64,000 nt of DNA from Acidobacteriota bacterium (GTDB lineage: Bacteria; Acidobacteriota; Blastocatellia; Pyrinomonadales; Pyrinomonadaceae): positions 62,001 to 126,000 of the forward strand of contig JAOAPY010000008.1 of NCBI GenBank assembly GCA_025463135.1. The letters are read 5' to 3'. This document shows, one piece after another, positions 8,706-16,880 of the stretch. The translations under genes and the position numbers were made by a program. Each line of letters starts with the position of its first letter. Within the stretch, counting starts at the first letter, position 1. Below the pieces are notes generated by a model that was not told the DNA's origin, searched no databases, and saw nothing but the letters and a program-made list of their open reading frames with translations.

Positions 8706-8783
8706 TGTACGACAGGCTGGCAGCCTGTCGAGGTCTGGGGGAATGTTGCCAGGGATCTGCAGGCTGGCAGCCCTGCAGTACAA
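8706..8783. repeat. R4 paired palindrome (copy 1)
   Basis: The outer arms read TGTACGACAGGCTGGCAGCCTGTCG and its near complement ending CAGTACA. Each arm is itself a hairpin (CAGGCTGGCAGCCTG). A second copy lies at 57398-57487. The element sits just 5' of the DUF1990 gene. Confidence 0.75.
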
Positions 8784-8846
8784 AAGCGTCCCTCATACCA
8801 ACGCTACGCGTCAAAGACTGTTGCCTAAGAATTTTCGCACCCGACC

Positions 8847-9767
8847 TTACTCATCCTTCTTGTTACTCGCACCAGCCATACGCGAGCGGGGGTGGTGGCG
8901 ATCGTACGCCGCGCGCAGGTGACGGTCGGTGATGTGCGTATAAATCTGCGTGGTGGAGATATCGCTGTGACCCAGCAGGGCCTGGACCGAACGCGAGTCG
9001 GCGCCATGTTGCATCAAATGCGTGGCAAAGCTGTGACGCAATGTATGCGGCGAGACATCTCTTAGTCCCGCCTGCTTCGCATAGCGCTTGATCGCCGCCC
9101 AGGCGAACTGTCTGGACAATGGCCGGCCGGCATGCAGAAACAAGAAAGGCGAAGCGGGGCGACCATAACTCGCCTTTACGGCGGCGTACTGTTGCAGCCA
9201 GTGAATCGCGCTCTTGCCCATTGGCACACGCCGCTCCTTACTACCTTTACCGTGAGCTTTGACCAATCCGGCGTGAAGTTCAATGTCAGTCTCTTTCAGC
9301 GAAATCGCTTCTGAGACTCGCAGCCCCGCTGCATACATCAACTCGAACAACGCGCGATCGCGAATGCCTTGCGGCGTGGAGATGTCGGGCGCCGCAAACA
9401 GGCGATTGATTTCCTCTTCGGTCAGGAACTTTGGCAGGTAAGCAAAACGCTGCGGCGTGTCAAGATCTTCAGTCGGTTGTTGCTTGCGGTGACCATCAAG
9501 CATCAGGAAGCGATAAAAGCCGCGCGCGGCACTCACCGCCCGCGCCACAGACGCAGGAGCCAAACCGTCGCGCGAAAGCTGCGCAATCCACTTTCTCAGA
9601 TCGGGCCGCGTCAAATCCTCAATCGGCGTCCCTGACTTCGCCGCCCAGCGATCCAATCGTTTGAGATCGCGGCCATAGCTCTCGAGCGTGTGGCGCGCGA
9701 GTCCCTTCTCCACCTGAATGTAGGCGAGAAACTCTTTGATCAGATCGCGCTGTGTTTTGTTGGTCAT
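8847..9767 (-). CDS. xerD: Tyrosine recombinase, XerD type
   Basis: A 306-residue site-specific recombinase of the XerC/XerD group, which resolves chromosome dimers at dif with a partner. Residues 1-90 form the SAM-like core-binding domain (EFLAYIQVEKGLARHTLESY). The catalytic domain carries Arg150 (GLRVSE), Lys174 (HGKGSKER), His241 and Arg244 (HTLRHSFATH), His267 (LGHSDIST) and the nucleophile Tyr276 (TQIYTH). All catalytic residues are present and the length is normal. No integrase-linked element surrounds it, so a housekeeping Xer role is likelier than a phage integrase. XerC versus XerD cannot be settled without alignment. Confidence 0.88.
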   Translation of the reverse strand: MTNKTQRDLIKEFLAYIQVEKGLARHTLESYGRDLKRLDRWAAKSGTPIEDLTRPDLRKWIAQLSRDGLAPASVARAVSAARGFYRFLMLDGHRKQQPTEDLDTPQRFAYLPKFLTEEEINRLFAAPDISTPQGIRDRALFELMYAAGLRVSEAISLKETDIELHAGLVKAHGKGSKERRVPMGKSAIHWLQQYAAVKASYGRPASPFLFLHAGRPLSRQFAWAAIKRYAKQAGLRDVSPHTLRHSFATHLMQHGADSRSVQALLGHSDISTTQIYTHITDRHLRAAYDRHHPRSRMAGASNKKDE

Positions 9768-9839
9768 GACTTTGGTTCGATAGGCGGTTAGGGGTGATCA
9801 TGATGTAGTAATCATGATGATTGAAGGATCCGGTCGCAT

Positions 9840-9899
9840 CCACCACCCCAGCCGGGTTGCCCGGCCGGGGACCCCGGTCCGCTCCCGGTTCTGTGGTAG
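9840..9899. repeat. R10 GC-rich hairpin element (intergenic copy)
   Basis: A GC-rich element starting ACCACCCCAGCCGGG and ending GGTCCGCTCCCGGTTCTG. It is about 85 percent identical over some 52 bp to an in-frame segment of the kgd gene at 17303-17360. Confidence 0.7.
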
Positions 9900-9912
9900 T
9901 GGGTCAGTTTGA

Positions 9913-9970
9913 TGTCCGATAAGCTTTATAGCTTGTCGTAACGCCGCGACAAACTAAAGTCTGTCGGACA
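9913..9970. repeat. R1 REPIN-like pair (copy 1, degenerate)
   Basis: Two CGACAAACT...AGTTTGTCG-type palindromes in inverted orientation, flanked by TGTCCGA and TCGGACA. This copy is the most diverged (GATAAGCTTTATAGCTTGTC). Other copies are at 15530, 46903 and 49777. Confidence 0.7.
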
Positions 9971-10096
9971 TTTGCCGCGAAACTGACCGACTACCCGGTT
10001 CTGTATAGCTATTGCGTTTTCACTTTCCCTCAAACTGCACCAGTACCGCCTTTCCGTGAACCCGATAATTTGGTCTTCGAGGCTATGCCTCGAACA

Positions 10097-10230
10097 CTAA
10101 CTGCTCCGCCACTTTATCCGATCCAAATCCATCAGCAAAGGTTCATCTTCGATCATCCACCCATTCCGGTACCTCACGCTCGACCAGCGATAATGGTCAT
10201 CACTAGAGATTATGTGCATGAGGCGCAGGC
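10097..10230 (-). pseudogene. Possible C-terminal remnant of a REP-associated (Y1/IS200-like) transposase
   Basis: The reverse strand reads RLMHIISSDDHYRWSSVRY, RNGWMIEDEPLLMD, then LDRIKWRSS and a TAG at 10097-10099. The block YRWSSVRY, preceded by a Met-His and followed by an acidic LLMD segment, resembles the C-terminus of REP-associated tyrosine transposases, where an NPV motif and a (D/E)(W/Y)xWSS motif occur close together. The NPV part and the HUH catalytic domain are missing, so it is at best a relic. It lies between an R1 and an R2 palindrome. The assignment rests on one short motif and is tentative. Confidence 0.4.
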
Positions 10231-10405
10231 TCACGATCAATACAAAGTGTCATCGGAAAGGCAGTCCTTTCCGCACTGTGCGGCGGCAAAGCCGCGTGGG
10301 TTGCGAGTAACAAAGTGGAATTATTCAGCCGGTGGGTGATTTTGAGTGGGCGAGATTCTACACCTGAGGAATCTTTGTTCAAGTTTTTATTCGGATCGCA
10401 GGTGC

Positions 10406-11731
10406 TTATTCGTACCGCAGACACTCGATGGGATCGAGGCGCGAGGCCTTGCGGGCCGGCCAGACTCCAAAGATCAGACCGACACCTATGGAGACGGTGA
10501 GTCCGGTGATGACGGCCCAGGCTGGAACGGAAGCGGGCAGGCTGGGCACTAACAACATGATGAGCTTGCTAACACCGACCGCCACCAGCACTCCCAGAAA
10601 TCCTCCAAACAATGTCAGCATCATTGCTTCAAACAGGAACTGACGCACAATGTCTTTGCGGCGAGCGCCCAGAGCTTTACGCACACCGATTTCCTTCGTC
10701 CGCTCGGTGACGCTGACCAGCATGATATTCATGACGCCGATGCCGCCGACCAGCAAGCCCAGACAGGAAATGGCGATCGCCACCAGGCCGACCATCGCAA
10801 AGATCGAATCGAACTGCTGGATAAACTTGTCGGCAGTCTTAATGTCAAAATTATCCGGGTCGCCGAATTTCACGTTGCGTCGCCGGCGCAGGATGTCTTC
10901 GGACTGGGTCAATGCCTCATTCAATTGACCTGAGCGGCCACGAATCACCAGCAGGATCCAGCCCCTGGCCGGCGCTACTTTCTGCGCGGTGCGAAAGGGA
11001 ATATAGACCGCGTTGTCTTCCTCGTTTTCCCCAAAAAAGCCGGCCTTTCTCTTTTCCAGCACGCCGATGATTTCAAAGTTGTAACCGCCCATGCGCACCT
11101 GCGTGCCGGCGATACCGCTGGTCTGGCCCGGGAACAGCGCGTCGGCGGCATTGACACCAATCACCATGACGTTGCTGCGCTGCTGGTCATCCATGTCCGC
11201 GATGAAGCGGCCTTCGCGTATGGCAATATTCGTGATGCCCGCGTAATTTGGCGAGACCCCTGAAGTATTTCCCCAGCGATAGTTGTGGCCCTGATAGGTG
11301 ATGTTGTCGTCAAAGGGCCCGCCCGAATAGCCGATGTTTTGCGCCACCCAGGAAATGTCTTCGACGGCCGAGGCCTGCGCGCGAATCGCTTGCGCGTCGT
11401 CCACGGTGAAGGGTTTCCGCAATCGCTCCGCACGATCGACGTTGGTGCGTGGTCCGGTCGACAAGTGGAACGCATAGATGTTGTTGGTTCCGTACTCTTC
11501 GATGATCGCAATTATGCTTTGCCGCATCCCCGTGAGAATCGAAGCGATCACGATCGCCGTGAACACGCCGATGACAATGCCCAGCACCGTGAGAAAGCTG
11601 CGGAACTTATGCCCACGCACGCTCTCAAACGACATGGCCAGCGTTTCTTTCAGCACTGCTCTGGGAAACTTAACCTTCATTTCGCTTGCTGGATTCTTAC
11701 GCGATCTTCCTTTAACGCCGGCCTTGTCCAC
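10406..11731 (-). CDS. MacB/FtsX-type ABC transporter permease
   Basis: A 441-residue permease of the MacB/FtsX superfamily. One transmembrane helix near residues 45-67 ([19 protein letters not shown]) is followed by a MacB-like periplasmic domain of about 230 residues. Three C-terminal helices close it, the first in the conserved [34 protein letters not shown] block. It ends [16 protein letters not shown], the usual family terminus. Such permeases couple periplasmic work to a separate ATPase; none is encoded in the window. The GTG start at 11731 is weak; an ATG 17 codons later (11680) is possible. A similar permease lies 104 bp upstream. Confidence 0.87.
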   Translation of the reverse strand: MDKAGVKGRSRKNPASEMKVKFPRAVLKETLAMSFESVRGHKFRSFLTVLGIVIGVFTAIVIASILTGMRQSIIAIIEEYGTNNIYAFHLSTGPRTNVDRAERLRKPFTVDDAQAIRAQASAVEDISWVAQNIGYSGGPFDDNITYQGHNYRWGNTSGVSPNYAGITNIAIREGRFIADMDDQQRSNVMVIGVNAADALFPGQTSGIAGTQVRMGGYNFEIIGVLEKRKAGFFGENEEDNAVYIPFRTAQKVAPARGWILLVIRGRSGQLNEALTQSEDILRRRRNVKFGDPDNFDIKTADKFIQQFDSIFAMVGLVAIAISCLGLLVGGIGVMNIMLVSVTERTKEIGVRKALGARRKDIVRQFLFEAMMLTLFGGFLGVLVAVGVSKLIMLLVPSLPASVPAWAVITGLTVSIGVGLIFGVWPARKASRLDPIECLRYE

Positions 11732-11835
11732 TTGAATTCAAGCTGGAAGTACAAAAGTACTGCTTCTGAATCCATCCACGCTAAACTCTCTTGAAAATGA
11801 CCCTGGTACCAGGAACAAAACACAGGGTTCAAAGC

Positions 11836-13077
11836 CTACGTGTGGGCCAGGGCCACGATGGGATCCAGCCGCGCGGCTTTGTATGCCGGATAGATCCCTG
11901 CGAGCATGCCCACTGCCGTAGAAACAATTAGTGCCAGCAAAATATAGCCAATCGTGATCGTCATGGTGACGCCCGCCAAAGTGGTGATCGTAAAACAAAC
12001 TCCCCACGCCAACAGCAGCCCCAGCACCCCTCCCAGCGCGCACAACAAGCCCGACTCGATCAAAAACTGCATCATGATTTGTCTGCGCGTGGCCCCGACC
12101 GCCTTGCGTAAGCCCACTTCAAAAGTACGCTCTGTGACGCTTACCAGCATGATGTTCATAACCACGATGCCGCCCACCAAAAGAGTAATCGCGGTAATAG
12201 GGACCACGACCGCGGCGATACTGCCGGTGAACTGATCGATCTGTTTGTTCAACTCCTCGACATTTACCAAACCAAAATCGTCTTCCTCGTTGCCCTTCAA
12301 GCGGCGCTTGTTGCGCATCGATATGCGCGCGTCTTCAATGACGGGCTGAAAGATCTCGCGATTCGGCGCCTTGCCGTGGATCTGTAAATTGCCCCGCCCA
12401 AAAATCTGCATATGCGTGGTCACGGGAATATAAATATGCCGGTCGATTGAATCTCCGAAAAAAGATCCGCGCGCTTCTTCGACGCCGACCACGCGCATGG
12501 GCAGGCCGCGCACCTTTAGACTCTTGCCGATGGGATCGACATTGGGAAAATATTTCTCTTTGATGTCGTTGCCCAGCACGACCACCAGCGCCGAACGCTG
12601 GACTTCATCCGTCGAAATGAATCGCCCTTCCGCGATGGTCTTGTCTTCGATATCGACCATGTTCGCGGTCACCCCAAAGACAAGCGCGCCCGGGAATTCG
12701 ATCCCGTCCTGGGAAAGATCAGCCTGGCCCTGCGAGACGGCGCCGATTTCCGCGCATGACGAGCAATGGTCGCGCACCCACTCATAATCGTCCCAGTTCA
12801 CTTGCTTGTTCCGTCGATTCATCTTTTCAAATTCGTCATCAGACAGATGAGCAGAGGAAGCAATGCGCGCCATCATGAAGTGGTTCGCGCCCAATACTTT
12901 GGCCACGCGCTCGACGACGTACGTATTTAGGCCGCTGATCGACGCTCCCACCGCCACCACCGACGCCACCCCGATAATGATGCCAATCAGGGTGAGAAAC
13001 GCCCGCAGTTTGTGCGCAAAGATCGACTGCAAAGCAATCTTCAACGCGTCTGTGTAAAAGGAGAATAAGGCTTTCAT
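11836..13077 (-). CDS. MacB/FtsX-type ABC transporter permease
   Basis: A 413-residue permease of the same family as its neighbour. Helix 1 is at about residues 21-45 ([21 protein letters not shown]), followed by a periplasmic domain. The [35 protein letters not shown] signature and two further helices follow, ending [15 protein letters not shown]. The two permeases are similar but clearly diverged, so they probably form a heterodimer or come from an old duplication. No MacB ATPase or MacA adaptor flanks them; the ATPase must come from elsewhere or lie outside the window. Substrate unknown. Confidence 0.87.
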   Translation of the reverse strand: MKALFSFYTDALKIALQSIFAHKLRAFLTLIGIIIGVASVVAVGASISGLNTYVVERVAKVLGANHFMMARIASSAHLSDDEFEKMNRRNKQVNWDDYEWVRDHCSSCAEIGAVSQGQADLSQDGIEFPGALVFGVTANMVDIEDKTIAEGRFISTDEVQRSALVVVLGNDIKEKYFPNVDPIGKSLKVRGLPMRVVGVEEARGSFFGDSIDRHIYIPVTTHMQIFGRGNLQIHGKAPNREIFQPVIEDARISMRNKRRLKGNEEDDFGLVNVEELNKQIDQFTGSIAAVVVPITAITLLVGGIVVMNIMLVSVTERTFEVGLRKAVGATRRQIMMQFLIESGLLCALGGVLGLLLAWGVCFTITTLAGVTMTITIGYILLALIVSTAVGMLAGIYPAYKAARLDPIVALAHT

Positions 13078-13272
13078 TGCGAGTTAGTGCGCCCTTGCGC
13101 CGTGCAAGTCGCTGTACGACGAACTGGCCGCGAAAGTTTGTAGGGATTTGCGACTTGCAGGGATTTTCGCGAACCAGGTACTAATGCCGCGACTTATCTT
13201 TTCTTGCGCTCTATCCCCGGTGGGATAACGGTGAGATGGCGGACTTATTAACAGTCAACGCAGCCGGACCCC

Positions 13273-14046
13273 TTAGTCCATCAGGATTGCGACCTTTGGG
13301 TCGATGTCTTCTCCGGTGGCTTCCTTATAGGATATTTTCAGACGCTCTTTCCGCGGGAGGTCTGATGAATCTTTCATGTATTCATCAACTATGCGGTCAA
13401 ATTTTGCGCCGCTGAGGAGGCTGAGCGGCCTTACGCGGCGGGCTGCGATTGACGCTTGCTGGGCATCGCCATGAATAATCTCCTCAACCGAATTACTGAC
13501 GAACTGATTGATGCCGATTGAAAGCAATACCGGCATGGCGAATGCCAACAGGCAACCGAGTAGTAGGGAGCCGCCCTGCAAGGGGTCGGCGGCCAGGCCG
13601 CCCTGGCTCTGAAACGCTCGATAGCCATTGCGAAAATAGACAAATGCCGTGATGAAGGGTGTGAAACCCAAAACGCCGATGACTAGTACCAGTCCCATCA
13701 AGCTATAAGGAACCAGCAGGCAACCAAGAACGGCGCAGAAGATGGCTCCACCAACCAGAATGCCACCCACGAAGTTATTAAGAAAATCCAGCCGCGCTCC
13801 CCAGCTTAACCAGAGTATGAGCACCAGGATTTCAAACCCGCTGAATAAATACGCAAAGGTCTGATAGTCCCCCAATAACGGCTTGCCCAGAATACCGCCG
13901 CGAAATGCTACTGGGTCAAAGGCGAAACAGAGAATAGGACCCACTGCGCCGAACAGTACGTCAAAGAGAATCTGATTCTTACCGCCCCTGGGCTGGAATT
14001 GCCGCGCCCAAAATCCCAGCTTGGCCGGTTGCGCTTCCTGATTCAT
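13273..14046 (-). CDS. Uncharacterised multi-pass membrane protein
   Basis: The start is chosen at the ATG at 14046, preceded by GGAGGACGCTACA. The 257-residue product has about five or six hydrophobic segments between residues 30 and 190, the last being LLLGCLLAFAMPVLLSIGI. A soluble C-terminal tail of about 70 residues is rich in Arg, Lys and Asp and ends GEDIDPKVAILMD. I recognise no family. It follows the CreD-like gene with a 59-bp gap on the same strand, so it is probably co-transcribed with it and may act in the same envelope process. Confidence 0.6.
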   Translation of the reverse strand: MNQEAQPAKLGFWARQFQPRGGKNQILFDVLFGAVGPILCFAFDPVAFRGGILGKPLLGDYQTFAYLFSGFEILVLILWLSWGARLDFLNNFVGGILVGGAIFCAVLGCLLVPYSLMGLVLVIGVLGFTPFITAFVYFRNGYRAFQSQGGLAADPLQGGSLLLGCLLAFAMPVLLSIGINQFVSNSVEEIIHGDAQQASIAARRVRPLSLLSGAKFDRIVDEYMKDSSDLPRKERLKISYKEATGEDIDPKVAILMD

Positions 14047-14105
14047 TGTAGCGTCCTCCAATGACGAACTCGCGGGCAGGCACCCGCGCCCGTTGTTACC
14101 AGCTA

Positions 14106-15359
14106 TTAACTCAATTGCGTCGTGGGCTCCGCTGCTTTGACAGCAAACTTCTCGGCCCAGCGAATCCGCCCAGTGACCTGCATGACTACGAACAGAGTGG
14201 TCACCGAGCCAATGGTGATGGCCAGGCCGGTGAAGCCCTTCAGGAAGAACGCATAGGAGAAGAGTACGAGGTAAACGAATTGCGCGACCGCTGCCTCGCG
14301 ACTGGCAAACTGGATCCCGATTACCAGGCGCAGATAACTCACCACCAGAAATACCGAAACCACCGAAGAGATGGCGAAGGCCGCGTGGATCGAAACATGA
14401 TCGACCAAATACGCAAGCAACAAGTGAAAAGCAAAAAATGCCGTAGCCAAAAAGAAGTAATTCATCGGATGCAGCTCGATGCCGCGCATGGTCGTGATGA
14501 TGAACATCAGAAAAAAGAAGAAGAAGAGTGAGACCGGCGCGAAGAGACTAATCTTTCCGGCCAGTGGTCCGGGTTGTAACTTCTCAGGCATGACCATGGC
14601 GATCTGATAGCCCGATAGCAGGTTCTTGTAGGACCAGTTAAGGTCCCAACCGTTGGTCGTTTCGTGCTTTTCAGTCGGTGAAATCGTGTTGTCGGGAAAG
14701 TCTATGTCCTTGAAGTTCGTTTTCATATTGAGGGCAAAGTCACGCACCTGGGCCACCTCGGTACTGCCAAAGCTGTAGCGCCACTCATTCAGACCCTGTG
14801 AGTGATAACCCACCTTCAGCGTTGCCGTCTTGCCGGCAGCCAGTTTCGTAACGCCACTCGCTGAATTCTTTCCATTGGTAATTGTAATTGGCACGTCATC
14901 AATATTGAACACCAGGTCGTCATAGATCGCCTGTGACGCCGGGAAACCCAAAGTAAAGGTCACCAGCTGTTCCTTGTCGCTGGTGTTGTGAAAGCTGTAG
15001 AGGCCGCCGTAATTCACTTTATACGTGCTGTACCAAAGCAGACCCTTCTGCCGGTGTGCAAGGTCCAGTGCCACAGCCACGCGACTGCTGTCGAGCGGCA
15101 AAGGCACTTCGAATTTGTCTTCGACCTTGCGCACTATCTTTTTGCCGTTCTCCAGGCTTTCTTCGTTCCTGGCGTTGACCTGGATAAAGCTGGCTTTGGG
15201 TGGCGTCTGATTTTGCGGAGTGCCCCAGAGTGACTCTACCTCGCCCGAGGAACGATTACTCGAATCGTAAGTACGCGAAAAAATTGTGCCGCCGAGAATG
15301 GCCCAGGCTACCGACGCACAAACGAAGATGAAAGCGATTGCCGTAATACGCTTAACCAT
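14106..15359 (-). CDS. CreD-like inner-membrane protein
   Basis: The start is the ATG at 15359, preceded by AAGGAG; an upstream start at 15416 adds a less plausible leader. The 417-residue protein has one N-terminal helix, a beta-rich periplasmic domain of some 240 residues and a C-terminal bundle of about six helices. The bundle opens with GIELHPMNYFFLATAFFAFH, the hallmark of CreD/Cet-type proteins, which affect envelope integrity and colicin tolerance. A winged-helix regulator gene lies upstream on the same strand, an arrangement often seen with CreD-like genes. R1 and R2 elements sit between the two. Confidence 0.75.
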   Translation of the reverse strand: MVKRITAIAFIFVCASVAWAILGGTIFSRTYDSSNRSSGEVESLWGTPQNQTPPKASFIQVNARNEESLENGKKIVRKVEDKFEVPLPLDSSRVAVALDLAHRQKGLLWYSTYKVNYGGLYSFHNTSDKEQLVTFTLGFPASQAIYDDLVFNIDDVPITITNGKNSASGVTKLAAGKTATLKVGYHSQGLNEWRYSFGSTEVAQVRDFALNMKTNFKDIDFPDNTISPTEKHETTNGWDLNWSYKNLLSGYQIAMVMPEKLQPGPLAGKISLFAPVSLFFFFFLMFIITTMRGIELHPMNYFFLATAFFAFHLLLAYLVDHVSIHAAFAISSVVSVFLVVSYLRLVIGIQFASREAAVAQFVYLVLFSYAFFLKGFTGLAITIGSVTTLFVVMQVTGRIRWAEKFAVKAAEPTTQLS

Positions 15360-15529
15360 GGAGAAACTCCTTGCAGTTGAAAATTCGTTACGTGATTGAG
15401 TGAATGATTCGAGCATTTGTTTTGCCTAAGATTTGTAAACCCGCCGTCGCGGTCCCTCAATGTGGCTACCCACATTAGCTGTGTGTAGCGATCTACATGA
15501 CCCATATCGCCGGCTTGAATGTCCGACAA

Positions 15530-15597
15530 ACTTTAGTTTGTCGTTTGTATCCGCAACGGTCTTCGCGGAAGCCAGCGACAAACTGAAGTTTGTCGAA
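15530..15597. repeat. R1 REPIN-like pair (copy 2)
   Basis: TGTCCGACAAACTTTAGTTTGTCG faces CGACAAACTGAAGTTTGTCGAAC across a short spacer containing CCGCAACGGTCTTCGCGG. It lies in the gap between the winged-helix gene and the CreD-like gene. Confidence 0.85.
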
Positions 15598-15613
15598 CTA
15601 CCATTTCGCCTTA

Positions 15614-15638
15614 CCGCACTGTGCGGCGGCAAAGCCGC
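15614..15638. repeat. R2 double hairpin (copy 2)
   Basis: CCGCACTGTGCGG directly followed by GCGGCAAAGCCGC, forming two tandem stem-loops sharing bases. Full copies also occur at 10271-10295 and 21826-21850; a half copy is at 44684-44697. Confidence 0.8.
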
Positions 15639-15706
15639 GAGGGCTGCCGCCGGGAGTCCAGCAAAGCGCTTTATTTCGCAAAGCATAATGACAAAAAAAG
15701 AGAACC

Positions 15707-16114
15707 CTAGCGCCCACGCATTTGTTTGATCAGGCTTTCCATGTGATTGAGATAGCCTTCGAGGGCCCGACGACCTGGGGACGTCAGCTTGTATTCGGTC
15801 CTGGGCACGCGGCCCTCGAAAAACTTGTTGCAGCTAATGTATCCGGCATCTTCGAGCTTGCGTGCATGGACGCTTAGATTGCCGTCCGTGATATGCATCA
15901 GGTTCTTCAGATCATTGAAAGTCAGCGATTCATTGGCTGCGAGCGCACTGACAATTCCGAGACGCAGCCGTTCATGGATCAGCCGATCCAGTGTCTCCGG
16001 CGCGGCGATCTTTGGTTTGCCCGAGCGAATGTCTTGCGGACCACGGCCGCTCTCGTGCTTGCTCTCCTGCTTTCTTTGCTGCGATTGCTTTAACGCTGAT
16101 GATTTAGCCACCAT
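15707..16114 (-). CDS. Winged-helix transcriptional regulator
   Basis: A 135-residue DNA-binding protein. An N-terminal charged tail of about 40 residues precedes a winged helix-turn-helix. The core RLRLGIVSALAANESLTFND and the recognition helix NLSVHARKLEDAGYI resemble the winged-helix family often paired with CreD-like genes. The wing (FEGRVPRTEYKLTSPGRRAL) is clear. It overlaps the upstream membrane-protein gene by 11 bp, so the two are translationally coupled. It probably regulates its own cluster, including the CreD-like gene. Confidence 0.8.
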   Translation of the reverse strand: MVAKSSALKQSQQRKQESKHESGRGPQDIRSGKPKIAAPETLDRLIHERLRLGIVSALAANESLTFNDLKNLMHITDGNLSVHARKLEDAGYISCNKFFEGRVPRTEYKLTSPGRRALEGYLNHMESLIKQMRGR

Positions 16115-16733
16115 ACCTCCTCGCGATAACTATGCCGAACGTTATGTGCAGCACTCCAAATCCCAGGGCCAGGAACCAGTTCGCCATAAAGGCCGGCGCA
16201 AACAGGGCCGCCGCGCCCAGAGTCATAAAACATAAACCCATGACCGGTACGATGCTCACTGAAAACATGCCGCCGGTGACGACTCCGGTTCCGTATAAGA
16301 GCAGCCATACGCCGGGAATCGCATTCGTAAGCTTTGCGCGATACAGCACCGCAGTCAGCAAGGCGCCGGCAAAAAGCGGCGGCGACAAGCTGAAAGCCAC
16401 TTTGCGTCCCGGGCCGGAAAACAAGGGCATCCGGACCGCGCGTGCCTTTCGATCCATGGACCAGCCGGCTATTAAAAGAGAGAACAAAGCTTCAACGAAC
16501 CAGACCGCCAGCCACGATCTCACGGTGGGCTGCTGGGCCGCCAACAGCGCCGCAGCCAGGGCCGTCACGCCAATGGCGACCTGGCCCCAACCCGAGATCC
16601 CGGTAAACGCAGAGGCGCGTTCCATCGTCTCGCGGATGTAGCGCAGGTTGTCCATCGCCCGCTCATGCAGAGCGGGCGGCTCATCGTGTTCTGAGCGGTT
16701 CGGTGCTGCCGGGGCTACCAGTGTGGTCGGCAT
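16104..16733 (-). CDS. Uncharacterised membrane protein of the CreD-linked cluster
   Basis: The start is the ATG at 16733; the frame extends to 16823 but that part looks non-coding. The 209-residue product has a soluble N-terminus (residues 1-40, with an ERAMDNLRYIRETMERASAF helix) and about five or six hydrophobic helices, starting near GWGQVAIGVTALAAALLAAQ. The final block FGVLHITFGIVIARRYGG ends at the membrane. No family recognised with confidence. It overlaps the winged-helix gene by 11 bp and is the first gene of the likely operon. Confidence 0.65.
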   Translation of the reverse strand: MPTTLVAPAAPNRSEHDEPPALHERAMDNLRYIRETMERASAFTGISGWGQVAIGVTALAAALLAAQQPTVRSWLAVWFVEALFSLLIAGWSMDRKARAVRMPLFSGPGRKVAFSLSPPLFAGALLTAVLYRAKLTNAIPGVWLLLYGTGVVTGGMFSVSIVPVMGLCFMTLGAAALFAPAFMANWFLALGFGVLHITFGIVIARRYGG

Positions 16734-16880
16734 GACTCGGATGATTACATGCGGCGGGATTCGTGTCAAGTACTTTGTAACGTAAAGCCGGTTGCGGACT
16801 GGGAACCCGGCTCGCGTGCGCATTGAAGGCCATTCAACGATCGCAAATTAACGGGTTGCGTTACAAAAGGCAGTTTGCCC

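Larger units (their letters stand above)
9768..10405. repeat. Repeat-rich gene-free stretch (R10, R1, RAYT relic, R2)
   Basis: From xerD outward: an R10 hairpin element at 9840-9899; an R1 pair at 9913-9970 (TGTCCGATAAGC...TCGGACA) enclosed by GGGTCAGTTT...AAACTGACC arms; the palindrome CGAGGCTATGCCTCG near 10079-10093; a minus-strand remnant resembling a transposase C-terminus (listed separately); and an R2 double hairpin at 10271-10295. Nothing else in the stretch looks coding. Confidence 0.7.

Noticed and set aside
8670-8783. A longer DUF1990 protein
   Set aside because: The extension lies in the R4 palindrome and has no family similarity.
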